Shown piece after piece: positions 22,927 through 32,184 of a stretch of DNA of 64,000 nt. The stretch is from positions 24,428,001-24,492,000 of the forward strand of contig JBHGNT010000005.1 in NCBI GenBank assembly GCA_043228905.1. Reading direction: 5' to 3'. Each line of letters begins with the position of its first letter. The stretch's first letter is position 1. The notes under the pieces are model-generated. The model saw only the letters and a program-made list of their open reading frames with translations, ran no database searches and had not been told where the DNA came from. Position numbers and translations under genes: made by a program. This DNA is from Azolla caroliniana (Eukaryota > Polypodiophyta).

Positions 22927-23802
22927 ATGGAGATGGAAGAAGACTTGGACTTCGAGGAGATGATGGCAAAAATCGTGATGGAAGCCGGACGGAAGATGGC
23001 GAAGCGAGATGCGGCTCAACAAGCCGTCGAAAGGGTGGTTGATCGAGTCAGCCGATTCAACGGGGACGATGTCCCGAGGTTCTTGGAAGCGTACGAGGCC
23101 GAGATGGCGAAAGGGGGCGTGGACGAGGAGATGTGGCTAGAGTATTTTCCTCGAGTGGCGGCCGCATCGGTGCACAAGGAGGTCAAGGAGCTACGAGAAG
23201 CTCACGGGTCGTGGGTGTCCTTGAAGGTAGCCCTATTGGAAGCGTGCGGATACGCGAAACCGGAGTGGGTATGCCGGCAACCCGTTGGGGAGCGGTCGGC
23301 AACAACGTGGCTCGCGAGCGGCAGAGAAGAGAGAGTGGCGAGTGCGTACGCACTACCACCGGAAGAGAGCTCAACGCAAAACGGTTCGGAGGAGCTCGAC
23401 CTAGAAGCGCTAATACGAGAGGCATGCGAGCTTGTGAAGGCGAAAATCGGAGCTGAAGAAGGGCTTATTATGGAGTCGGGCCGGAGGCGATCGGAGGATA
23501 CGGAGGAAGAAGCCTCCCTAAGCGTAGAAGACGGGGCCTATACGGAGGCCAGAAGAGCGTACGACGGCGACATGGGAGAGGGTGCGGAGCAAGCGACCCT
23601 CTTGCCTTGCGGAGAAGGGACGACCATGGAGGCCGATAACTACGGATTCGGGACATGGCGGCCCGAAACATCGAGTGGGGAGGAGACAAGCGGCAGTGCC
23701 GGGTCCTTACCCACACCGGTTCTAGAGGCTTCGACGGTCGGCCCGAGAGCCGGTGTGAGACCTAGAGTGACGGACGGTGGCGGCGGCAAGGCGGGCAACT
23801 GA
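22927..23802 (+). CDS. E4 gag-like protein (291 aa)
   Basis: An ATG 40 bp after the LTR (MEMEEDLDFEEMMAKIV) opens a 291-codon frame ending in TGA. The central part (VDRVSRFNGDDVPRFLEAYE, then MWLEYFPRVAAASVHKEV and SLKVALLEACGYAKPEW) has the layout of the retrotransposon gag domain and parallels the degraded E1 gag (IGRFDGKDAT, FEARLLERYGFDDTLRLSK). The C-terminal third is acidic and Gly/Ser-rich and merges into the repeated modules that continue beyond the stop. No zinc knuckle is seen. It probably assembles with, or into, particles made by a related full element. Confidence 0.65.
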   Translation: MEMEEDLDFEEMMAKIVMEAGRKMAKRDAAQQAVERVVDRVSRFNGDDVPRFLEAYEAEMAKGGVDEEMWLEYFPRVAAASVHKEVKELREAHGSWVSLKVALLEACGYAKPEWVCRQPVGERSATTWLASGREERVASAYALPPEESSTQNGSEELDLEALIREACELVKAKIGAEEGLIMESGRRRSEDTEEEASLSVEDGAYTEARRAYDGDMGEGAEQATLLPCGEGTTMEADNYGFGTWRPETSSGEETSGSAGSLPTPVLEASTVGPRAGVRPRVTDGGGGKAGN

Positions 23803-24206
23803 GACGACGGCATGGGAGAGATGGTGGCAAGCGTAATCGAGGCTTGCGGAATCGGAGATGGCGTAGCCGCGGACAACGACGACCGAACGGAAGCGGCTAC
23901 TGACACAACGAGTGGCGGTGCCGGGTCCTTACCCACACCGGTCCTAGAGGCTCCGGCGGCCGGCCCGAGTGCCGGCGTGAGACCTAGAGCGACGGGCGGT
24001 GGTGTCAGGAATAGTACTAAAACAGAGATTGAATTAGTACTAAGAAGAGTAGTACTATTAGTACTAAGAGGACGGGACTGCGTAAGATTCCCGAGAGAGA
24101 GGAAGTGAGAAGAGGAGAGAGAGAGAGAGAGGGAAATAGGATGATGACAGCAGCTCTTATATTATATGAAAGATAAGTACAAATCGACTAAGAGGCTTAA
24201 GACTGG

Positions 24207-24229
24207 TGTTGAACCAATTTGGTTCAACA
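24207..24229 (-). other. E3 LTR inverted repeat (R-region hairpin)
   Basis: TGTTGAACCAA and TTGGTTCAACA face each other around one central base, about 20-45 bp downstream of the TATA box in the element's direction. Twelve bases of it (AAATTGGTTCAA in RNA sense) are complementary to the primer site beside the 5' LTR. Confidence 0.75.
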
Positions 24230-24245
24230 TAATGCTTAGTGCCTT

Positions 24246-24291
24246 CTTTTATAGTGTTCTCAGGAATAATCCTGAAGCTTCTAGAATGTTC
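24246..24291 (-). promoter_or_regulatory. E3 3' LTR core promoter: heat-shock element and TATA box
   Basis: The plus strand at 24274-24291 reads GAA-gc-TTC-ta-GAA-tg-TTC, four contiguous alternating modules, a full heat-shock-factor consensus. It lies about 20 bp upstream of the minus-strand TATA box (CTATAAAAG, 24246-24254). The identical copy in the 5' LTR is at 29489-29534. Confidence 0.7.
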
Positions 24292-24364
24292 CAGAGAAAT
24301 CTGGAATATACATTACTTTCTTATAATAAAACATAAATGAAAATAATATTCTATGAATTACAAT

Positions 24365-24432
24365 AGATGGTGAGATGGTTAAGAGCTCGACCCATATACC
24401 ATAAGGTCATGGGTTCGAGTCTTGCCATCTCA
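24365..24432 (+). other. tRNA-like block in the E3 LTR
   Basis: The plus strand has an A-box/D-arm-like stretch (GAGATGGTTAAGAGCTCGAC) and a B-box/T-loop-like GGTTCGAGTCTT, closed by TGAGATGG and CCATCTCA (8 bp, perfect). It opposes the element's own transcription. It is too irregular to be a functional tRNA gene. The same block is at 29608-29675. Confidence 0.55.
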
Positions 24433-24448
24433 TGACACTATCTCCCCC

Positions 24449-27400
24449 TTAAAGACGACGAGTGGAACGAGTCAGCGCTACTTGCGGACCGGGTTTGTCC
24501 GGATACTTTCGGTGGAAATCAGCAAGAAGATCTTGTGCATTGGCAACATTCTCGACGGGTTCCCAAGTACGTTCGCTCGGACTATAACCGAGCCAATCGA
24601 CCAAGTAATAGAGTTTGTTGCGAACAAGTTTGGAATCGAGGATGGCAGCAACTTCGTACTCCGGGCCGGCGTCCAACTCCAGTGGGGGCGGCGGTGGTGT
24701 CACGCGATCGGGAATGGTGTTTGCTTGATAGGGTTCAAGAAGAGAACAATGGAAAACCGGATGTATCTGAAGCTGCGGAGGGAGATCAAGGCGGAAGGTG
24801 ACATCATTAATCTTCCCCGTAATACGGAAAGGACCGAGTCGTCGATAATCCAACTTGTCGCACGGTCGAGTAGTCTTGATGTGACGACGTAAGAGCCATA
24901 CTCGATCTCCGATGGCAAAAGAGGAGGGAATCCGATGACGATCCGCATAAGTCTTCTGTGTGTGTTGAGCATGACGAAGGTGAGTAGAGAGATCCATCTG
25001 GATCTTGCGTAGCCTCTCCAAATGATCCTCGGCACGAGGGTTGGTAGGTAGCTCCGGAGTGTCGATCACCGACCAGCGAGGATGGAAACCGGTATAAGCG
25101 AAAAATGGGGAGACCCGAGTCGAGGAGTGAATAGCATTATTATACGCAAACTCTGCAAAGTGGAGAATCTCGGCCCAATCGTCCTGTTGATAACTCAGGA
25201 AACACCGGAGATATTGCTCCAGCGTTTGGTTTGTTCGTTCCGCCTGTCCGTCGGTCTGAGGATGGTAGCCGGAGGAGAGGTTGCAGGAGACCTTGAGCAT
25301 CTTGAAGAGATGCTGCCAAAATTTGGAGACAAATTGCGGGCCTCGGTCACTGATAATACTGTCTGGGAGGCCATGATGCCGAAAAACCTCACGCATAACA
25401 AGAGCGGCGGTTTCCTCGCTAGTGATGGCTTTAGTACATGGCACAAAATGTGCCATCTTCGTATATCGATCGACGACGGTTAGGATAGCATCGAACCCTT
25501 TCGAGACCGGCAGATCTGTGATAAAATCAAGACAAATAGACTGCCATGGCTTACTTGGAATTGGTAAAGGTTCCAACAAGCCATATGGATGGTGTCGTGG
25601 CATCTTTGCTCGGCAGCAAGCATCACAGGTCCGAACGTAGTCGTCGACAAAACGGCGCATGTGGGGCCACCAAAAAGATCGCTGCACTAGCTCCAACGTC
25701 TTAGTACTACCGAAATGTCCCGCCGTATGGGTGTCGTGACAATGTTGGACAATTTGAAGGCGACAGGAGCAATCGGGGACATATACACGCTTTTTAAAGA
25801 ATAACAAACCATCATGATATTCGAATTGTCGGTAGTCAATACCTGGTTGTTGAGACTGAGAACAGGATGCCCGAGAAGTATCAATGTGCGCCAGGATGTC
25901 TTGAGCAAAACTATCCGTCTTCAAGGTTGCACGTATGCCATCAGTAATCCGTGAATCCATCGGGGTGTGAAAAATCCGCGTCGTGTGCAATCGTGTTGGT
26001 CCCAAGATTACTTGCTTTTGATTATCAAATGTTGCTTCACCAGGACGAGGTGCAAGATATGAACGTCGTGATAGTGCATCTGCTTTTCCTTGCTGCTTCC
26101 CCGGTCGATATGTGATTTTGAAGTCGAAACGCGTGAGGAATTGCGCCCACCGAGCTTGCCGTCGATTTAGTACGCGAGCGTTCTGAAAATAAGCAAGATT
26201 TTTATGATCGCTGAAGACAATGACCTGATGTGGAGAGCCCTCTAAGAAATGCCGCCATTGTACAAATGAATCCACGATGGCTAATAACTCCTTGTCATGT
26301 ATTTCGTAGTTGATTTCTGCGACATCGAATTTGCGCGAATGGAAAGCCACCGGATGCAACTCTTCTTTATCACCTTGTTGAGAAAGGATGCTACCGAGGG
26401 CGAAATCTGATGCGTCGGCCTCCATGATGAATGGTTTGCTTGTATCCACATGAGCTAGAATCGGTGCTGATGTAAAGGCTTTCTTAAGATGCCGAAAAGC
26501 CATATCTGCTTCAATGGACCAAAGAAATGCTTGGCCCTTCTTCGTAAGTTGTGTGAGAGGTAAAATAATCTTCGAGTAATCCTGTATAAACTTACGGTAG
26601 AAGTTAGCAAAACCTAGAAAACATTGTACATCTCGTACCGACCGTGGAATTTGCCACTCTAGTACAGTTTGGATCTTAGCTGGATCCATGGCGATGCCCT
26701 TTGAGGAGATGACGTAGCCTAGAAATTCCACTTGCTTGCAGTCAAAGCTACATTTTTCTAGCTTGGCATAAAGACCATTCTCGCGGAGTCGCTTTAGTAC
26801 TAATAGTACATGAGAGTCGTGCTCTTCCTGGGTCTTCGAATAAATCAACAGATCATCCAGATAAATGATCAAACAGATATCCAAGAGGTCTCTGAATATA
26901 TCATTTGCCATGTGTTGGAAGACTGCGGGTGCATTGGTTAGGCCAAACGGCATAACAGTATACTCAAAATGCCCATACCGCGTGCGAAAAGCGGTCTTCC
27001 ACTCATCTCCCGGTCGGATCCGCACGAGATTATACGCTCCGCGTAGGTCGATTTTAGTAAAAAACTTGGCACCATTAACTCGCTCTAAAAGACTTGATAT
27101 AAGAGGAAGTGCATACCTATTCCGGATGGTGACTTTATTTAATCCGCGGTAATCAACGACAAGACGAAGTGAGCCATCTTTCTTCTTGACAAAGAAGATG
27201 GGTGCACCGGCCGGAGATTTCGAATGACGGATGAACCCGCTTGCCAAGTTCTCCTCTATGTAGGCTCGAAGGACTTCTAACTCGGTGGGTGACAGGTTGT
27301 AAATTGGTCCCCATGGTGGCTCGGTTCCTGGTTGTAAATCGATGGGACAGTCATAGGGACGGTGATGAGGAAGGGTACCGGCTTTTACCTTGTCAAATAC

Positions 27401-28021
27401 ATCGGCATAGGGATGATATTTTGCCGGAAGTTGTACTGAGGAGTCCTTCTTAATAGTGCTGGAAGGATGTACTGATATGGAAAATAGGAACATTGCCTCC
27501 TTGGGTCCTTCTTCGCGTAGTTGATGGAGTGAAATGGTCGAAACTCGGCGAGTTGATTCTTGGGGTGGTCGATATCGGACTTCTCTTGTTCTCCAATCTA
27601 TGGCTGGATTATGTAACTCAAGCCAAGGTAATCCTAGGACAATGGGATGCTCTGGACTACTAATTATATTAAATGATATTATACACACAAAACTACCTAG
27701 GACAACTTGAATGGGTTCTGATTCTTCTACAATATTCCCGGAAGCAATGGGACGACCATCAATGACCACTACAGATGCGGGACAAGGAAGTTTTCTTAAG
27801 GATATCTGAGAAGCTTGGGCAAAATTTCGATCCATGAAACAGGAATTAGCTCCGGAATCTAAAAGTGCTAGGACGGGTACTGGGGGAGTACTTTTAGTAC
27901 TAACAATGACTTGGGCTAGGAACACATTGCTAACTTGCTTGGAAGGAATGGAACCACTAATGGGCTGTACAGATCTAGGGCTGCTGTCCAACCAAATGGC
28001 TCCTATTTTGGCTGGACTCAA
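24449..28021 (-). CDS. E3 pol polyprotein: protease, RT, RNase H, integrase, chromodomain (about 1190 aa)
   Basis: Order by residue: aspartic protease ([13 protein letters not shown], about 52-64); reverse transcriptase ([30 protein letters not shown], about 270-430); RNase H ([15 protein letters not shown]); zinc-binding HHCC (HTAGHFG with CDACC); integrase with D-D-E ([27 protein letters not shown]); and a C-terminal chromodomain ([30 protein letters not shown]). Chromodomains steer chromoviruses to chosen chromatin. The pol frame has no ATG at its start. It opens just after a TGA and lies in the -1 frame relative to gag, whose TGA overlaps it at 28018-28020, so gag-pol is probably made by -1 frameshifting. 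The stop is TAA. No catalytic residue is lost. Confidence 0.95.
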   Translation of the reverse strand: MSPAKIGAIWLDSSPRSVQPISGSIPSKQVSNVFLAQVIVSTKSTPPVPVLALLDSGANSCFMDRNFAQASQISLRKLPCPASVVVIDGRPIASGNIVEESEPIQVVLGSFVCIISFNIISSPEHPIVLGLPWLELHNPAIDWRTREVRYRPPQESTRRVSTISLHQLREEGPKEAMFLFSISVHPSSTIKKDSSVQLPAKYHPYADVFDKVKAGTLPHHRPYDCPIDLQPGTEPPWGPIYNLSPTELEVLRAYIEENLASGFIRHSKSPAGAPIFFVKKKDGSLRLVVDYRGLNKVTIRNRYALPLISSLLERVNGAKFFTKIDLRGAYNLVRIRPGDEWKTAFRTRYGHFEYTVMPFGLTNAPAVFQHMANDIFRDLLDICLIIYLDDLLIYSKTQEEHDSHVLLVLKRLRENGLYAKLEKCSFDCKQVEFLGYVISSKGIAMDPAKIQTVLEWQIPRSVRDVQCFLGFANFYRKFIQDYSKIILPLTQLTKKGQAFLWSIEADMAFRHLKKAFTSAPILAHVDTSKPFIMEADASDFALGSILSQQGDKEELHPVAFHSRKFDVAEINYEIHDKELLAIVDSFVQWRHFLEGSPHQVIVFSDHKNLAYFQNARVLNRRQARWAQFLTRFDFKITYRPGKQQGKADALSRRSYLAPRPGEATFDNQKQVILGPTRLHTTRIFHTPMDSRITDGIRATLKTDSFAQDILAHIDTSRASCSQSQQPGIDYRQFEYHDGLLFFKKRVYVPDCSCRLQIVQHCHDTHTAGHFGSTKTLELVQRSFWWPHMRRFVDDYVRTCDACCRAKMPRHHPYGLLEPLPIPSKPWQSICLDFITDLPVSKGFDAILTVVDRYTKMAHFVPCTKAITSEETAALVMREVFRHHGLPDSIISDRGPQFVSKFWQHLFKMLKVSCNLSSGYHPQTDGQAERTNQTLEQYLRCFLSYQQDDWAEILHFAEFAYNNAIHSSTRVSPFFAYTGFHPRWSVIDTPELPTNPRAEDHLERLRKIQMDLSTHLRHAQHTQKTYADRHRIPSSFAIGDRVWLLRRHIKTTRPCDKLDYRRLGPFRITGKINDVTFRLDLPPQLQIHPVFHCSLLEPYQANTIPDRVTPPPPPLELDAGPEYEVAAILDSKLVRNKLYYLVDWLGYSPSERTWEPVENVANAQDLLADFHRKYPDKPGPQVALTRSTRRL

Positions 28022-28035
28022 TCGTTTAACTCTTC
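28010..28035 (-). promoter_or_regulatory. Candidate -1 ribosomal frameshift site between E3 gag and pol
   Basis: In the gag frame the minus strand reads GAG TTA AAC GAT TGA. The pol frame is open only from just upstream of this point (a TGA precedes it), so any shift must occur here. GTTAAAC differs by one base from the efficient slippery heptamer TTTAAAC. Confidence 0.5.
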
Positions 28036-29176
28036 ATCTAATTGACTAAGGATTTCAAATTTATTTGAGATACTTGGGCTATTAGTACTATGAATACTAT
28101 CTGACACTCTATTAGTACTATTACTACTATCAGACACTCCGAAGGGAAGAATTGACTCAGGTTTAGTACAGGCGACAATTTGATTTACCTGTCTTCTTGG
28201 CCTATGGGGACAATTGATGGCGATATGTCCTGGTCCACCGCAATAAAGGCATAATCGATTGGCACGTCGTCGTTGCTTTTCTTCTTCCGATAACGGGCCG
28301 CGTCGACGCATGGTATCGATCTCCATCGGTGTCGAAGTATTTGCTTGAGGTATGTCTCGTGCAAACGGTTTAGCCGCGACTGCGGCGTAAGTGGGCTCTG
28401 GCCTAGAGCGTGGTATCTGTAATTGACGTTCTGAACGCCGTTCAAAAAAGGCGGTTGTCACATCGAACTGCTCGACTGATTGCCTCCGTAAGAGACTTTG
28501 GTTCTTTGGGGAAAGTTAGAAGTAGATCTTTGACATCGTTTCGCAAGCCATAGCGAAACTGCTCCATTAGTGCTTGATCATCCCAGGGTATATCTGAAGC
28601 AAGTAGGCGGAAATCCGCCGCGTAGGCAGAGGCTGGACGATCGCCTTGACGCAATCGCCGGATCTTGTTGATCGCCGTCCTGATGCTGTCGGTGTCTCCA
28701 AAGCAGGCTTTAAACTCACCAATAAAATCTTCAAAGTTATTAAGCAAGGGCGATTGTTTTTCTAGAAGCGGAGCGAACCATGCCAAGGCTGATCCGCTAA
28801 GTAGCGTGCCTATTAGGCCGACTCGAGATGCATCAGTGGGATATCGGGAAGGATGCATCTGGATGACTAAGCGTACCTGATTAAGGAATCCCCGAAATTG
28901 CGAACGCGTTCCATCAAATTTCACAGGAAGTCCAATCTTGGGCTCTTTATGAAATCCTTGGGGACTGGATCCTTGTTGTTGCAACGCTGCTTCGAGTTGT
29001 TGTACCCGTAACGCTAACTCCCCATGTTGTTGTTGCGTTTGTTGTTTTTCTAGAGCGATTTGTTGCAGATCCCCTATCAGCCGTTGGTTTTCTTGTTCCA
29101 AGGCAACAAACTTTTCTTTTAGGCACTGTAGCTCGGAGAAAACGGATTGGTATTCTTGGGCGCTAACAGTAGCCAT
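28018..29176 (-). CDS. E3 gag, shifted at a T6 run
   Basis: An ATG at 29176 ([17 protein letters not shown]) opens a coiled-coil N-terminus (residues about 10-70, many Gln/Leu heptads), then the gag domain ([57 protein letters not shown]). The frame hits TGA at 28442, just after a run of six T. In the +1 frame it continues without a gap (ERRSERQLQ) to a zinc knuckle, [14 protein letters not shown], and ends at TGA 28018. One T fewer would give a continuous gag of about 385 residues. This is either a one-base insertion or a shift site. Gag forms the particle and binds RNA. Confidence 0.88.
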
Positions 29177-29230
29177 AGTATAGGGGAAAGGGTAGGAGGA
29201 TGAGGGAGAGTGACAAGTAGGCTAGAGGGA

Positions 29231-29245
29231 AAAATTGGTTCAAAC
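29231..29245 (-). promoter_or_regulatory. E3 primer-binding site, apparently for self-priming
   Basis: Directly next to the 5' LTR the RNA sense reads GTTTGAACCAATTTT. It lacks the TGG start of tRNA-primed sites. Its complement AAATTGGTTCAA occurs exactly (12 of 12) in the LTR at 29452-29463, about 34 bases downstream of the TATA box, at or close to the expected mRNA 5' end. Tf1 and sushi-type elements prime this way. Confidence 0.6.
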
Positions 29246-29680
29246 TGTCAGGAATAGTACTAAAACAGAGATTGAATTAGTACTAAGAAGAGTAGTACTA
29301 TTAGTACTAAGAGGACGGGACTGCGTAAGATTCCCGAGAGAGAGGAAGTGAGAAGAGGAGAGAGAGAGAGAGAGGGAAATAGGATGATGACAGCAGCTCT
29401 TATATTATATGAAAGATAAGTACAAATCGACTAAGAGGCTTAAGACTGGTGTTGAACCAATTTGGTTCAACATAATGCTTAGTGCCTTCTTTTATAGTGT
29501 TCTCAGGAATAATCCTGAAGCTTCTAGAATGTTCCAGAGAAATCTGGAATATACATTACTTTCTTATAATAAAACATAAATGAAAATAATATTCTATGAA
29601 TTACAATAGATGGTGAGATGGTTAAGAGCTCGACCCATATACCATAAGGTCATGGGTTCGAGTCTTGCCATCTCATGACA
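29246..29680 (-). repeat. E3 5' LTR
   Basis: Same length and apparently the same sequence as 24003-24437. It is the promoter copy: heat-shock element 29517-29534, TATA box 29489-29497, R-region inverted repeat 29450-29472, tRNA-like block 29608-29675. Confidence 0.95.
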
Positions 29681-29685
29681 GGTGG

Positions 29686-32086
29686 TGGCAGCAAGGCGGC
29701 CTACCATGGCGATGAAGAGAACGAGGAAGAGATAGCCACGGACCACGGCGTCTGAACGAAGGTGGCTACGATCATGGCATCGGCGAGTAACGGTATCGGG
29801 ACTTTTCCCACACCTATTCTAGAGACTTCGGCAGTCGACCCCGAGAGCCCATGTGAGACCGGAGAGATGGAAGGTGGCGGTAGCAAAGCAGACGATTGAA
29901 ACGACGACGAGGAAGGTCATAGTGGACGGAGGCAAGACCTCTCGACACCGAGACCAGAGACTACGGCGGTTGCGCTCGAATGCCAACATAAGACCGGAGA
30001 GAAGGGCGGTGGCCTGGAGGAGGTGTGGCCCGGAGCGAACACGTACGAAGATGAGGACGCGAGGCCCGGAACGGGCATATACAAGAGGACCGACGGAGAG
30101 GTCGGGAGCGGCAAAGAGGAGAGAGTCGGGAACCGACCTGACCGGAAGATGAACCGGTCGATAATCCGACATGACCGGAAGACGACGCGGAAGAAGATTG
30201 GAGCGGGGTCCGGTCAACCGGGCCCGAACCGAAGAAGAGCCGACAAGGCTGGATTTGTTCGGACAAACATGTACCGGCCGGTTACGATTACGGAAGGGAG
30301 CCGACCAAACCAGGACTCGATCGGCCGAGACCGATCCGGGCAAACGGGCCAAACACTCGGTGGGAGCCGGTGAGCACAAGAAGGAGGCCAAGTATGCACA
30401 AGGAGTACGACTCGGTGGGAGGCCAAGAGTGAGAGGGACCCTCCTCACCTATTCTTGAGACTTTGGCGGCTGCGGTTCGACGTAAGACCAAAGAGACGGC
30501 AGAAGGCGGTGAGGAGTCGGAGACCGGAACGGACGAGGCTACCGGAACGGGTACCCGGTGCGTGAAGGCGGACGGGCACGGCCAAGACGGCAAGCCGGAG
30601 TCAAAAGGGGCTAAGGCAAGAAAGGACGAAGAGACCGACGCGGAGGTCGGGTCTACGACGGATGAGGCGCGTAAAACGGAGCATGCACTACGGCCAGCGA
30701 AGGGCCAAGAAGTAAGCATGCACCCGGAAGAGCGGCAACGGTGGACCGGTCGAGCCTTTGAGAGACAAGCACGTGGCGAGAGACAAAGCCGTAAGGTGCC
30801 GAGATCGGCGGATGGGTGGCGAGAGCGAAGGATGGTGCGCAGAGAACAACGAGGTACACACCGGGAAGAGAAAACGCAGCGGCTTCTCGGAGGACATACA
30901 AGGCCAAACGGGCCAAGAGGGCGCAAGTCGAGGCGAGGTGGTAACGAGAGCCTCGAGGGACACCGACATGGAGGTCGGGATGACGGTACGCTCTACGGCG
31001 AGAGAGCACGACGGGCAAAGGAGAGGCAAGGAACGCGGAATGGGGTCGCCTAAGGGCCAAAGAATGAGCACATATTCGGGGAACAACATCGGCGCACGAG
31101 AAGAGCCTATGGAAGGCAAACGCGGAGCAGGAAGAGTCGACACGCCGAGGTGTTCGGCATGTGGAGACGATAAAACCAAAGGAGGAACATATGCGGCACG
31201 AAAAGGGCGGAATCCGGAGTACGATCGGAGAGTTCAGGAGCGCACCCGGAGGACATACGAGCCTTTGCGAGGAATGCGCGCGGCGAGAGACGGAGCGGTG
31301 AGGTGCCGGTATCGACGGATGATCGACGAGCATGAAAGGCTATGTCTTGAGAACCGGAGGAGGTGCGTGAAGAGCAACGGGCTACGCACTGGGAAGAGGA
31401 AGCACGGCTTCCCGGAAGGCATGCGAGGCCAAGCGGGCCAAGAGGACGAGAGTCGGGATGAAGCGGTAACGGGAGTTGCGAAGGACATTGACATGGTGGT
31501 CGGGATGACGGTATGCTCTACGGCGAGAGAGCACGACGAGCAAGGGAGAAGCCAGGAGCGCGTAATGGGGTCACGTAAGGACCGAAGAACGAGCACGCAT
31601 TCGATGGACGACAACGATGCACGAAAAGTGCCTACGGAAGCCGAGTGCAGAACGAAGGGAGTCGGTACGAGGTGTTCGGGGCGAGGAGAAGGTCGAGCCG
31701 GAGGTGGAACACATGCGATACGCGAGGAGCGGCACCCGACGAGCAATCGAAGTAATCGGGGGACTGACCGGAGGACATGCGCGGTGAGCGAAGGAAGGGA
31801 GACCGGATCGGCAACGGTGTTCGGGATGGCCGGTCAAAGAAGAAGGTGCATGCGCCGGACATGGCGGATCGGATGGAGCCAACGGATCGAGGAAACGCGG
31901 TGGACGTGGTGGATCGGATGGAGTCGGCGGGTCGGGGCCGGCAAGACGGATCGGCGCCAGCAAGGGACTGGCAAGGCGGTTGGGTGTCGGTAAGGCGAAA
32001 GACCCGGTTGATCACCATCGCCGAAATCTCTCACCCTTTTCCTTTCTTGGCACATACCGGTGGATGTGCGGTTTAGTGGGGGTGGA
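29686..32086 (+). other. E4 interior downstream of E3: GC-rich, repeat-derived, no pol
   Basis: This stretch resumes E4 after the E3 target duplication. Open frames on both strands (up to about 410 codons at 30758-31993, plus strand) are Arg/Gly/Glu-rich and show no domain. They seem to reflect GC-rich repeat composition. A polypurine tract (agtgggggtgga, 32075-32086) ends it. Confidence 0.6.
30775..31788 (+). repeat. E4 tandem duplication, period about 507 bp
   Basis: The block beginning ggcgagagacaaagccgtaa at 30775 recurs, diverged, from 31282 (ggcgagagacggagcggtga). Matching landmarks follow in both: ggtcgggatgacggta, ctctacggcgagagagcacg, aatggggtc and aggtgttcgg. The period is a multiple of three, so a long plus-strand frame with two similar 169-residue halves spans it. 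Confidence 0.75.
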
Positions 32087-32184
32087 TGTCGTGAAGATTT
32101 TCGGCTATAGTGTGAAACCGGGGTGGAATGGGCAAGTCGGTGGTGTGCAACATGTGCACATGTATACTAGGATAGGGTGTATAG

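Larger units (their letters stand above)
24003..24437 (-). repeat. E3 3' LTR
   Basis: Begins tgtcaggaatag and ends ctcatgaca on the plus strand. It carries the heat-shock-like element (24274-24291), TATA box (24246-24254), R-region hairpin (24207-24229) and tRNA-like block (24365-24432). The purine tract AAGGGGGAGATAG on the minus strand adjoins it (24438-24452). Confidence 0.95.
24003..29680 (-). mobile_element. E3: nearly intact Ty3/gypsy chromovirus, TSD GGTGG
   Basis: Equal-length LTRs of 435 bp (24003-24437 and 29246-29680), apparently identical by eye, are flanked by GGTGG at 23998-24002 and 29681-29685. The order from right to left is 5' LTR, primer site, gag, protease, RT, RNase H, integrase, chromodomain, polypurine tract, 3' LTR. 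All pol catalytic residues are present. Gag is interrupted only at a T6 run. Unlike all the other elements here, the site next to the 5' LTR does not start with TGG. This is one of the youngest insertions, at the deepest level of the stack. Confidence 0.95.
23690..30490 (+). repeat. E4 repeated modules (interrupted by E3)
   Basis: A GC-rich module with the core tgccgggtccttacccacac, then ctagaggct and gtgagacctagag, occurs near 23697 and near 23917 (220 bp apart). More diverged copies are near 29795 and near 30445. The second copy is cut by E3, and its end resumes at 29686. The modules belong to E4, not to the E3 insert that lies between them (24003-29680). Confidence 0.65.

Noticed and set aside
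24365-24432. A functional tRNA gene in the E3 LTR
   Set aside because: Arms are the wrong lengths and the T-stem has weak pairs; it is tRNA-like at best.
30653-31333. Long minus-strand frames in E4 as an antisense gene
   Set aside because: They are GC-rich shadows of the plus-strand repeats with no domain, and similar frames exist in all phases.
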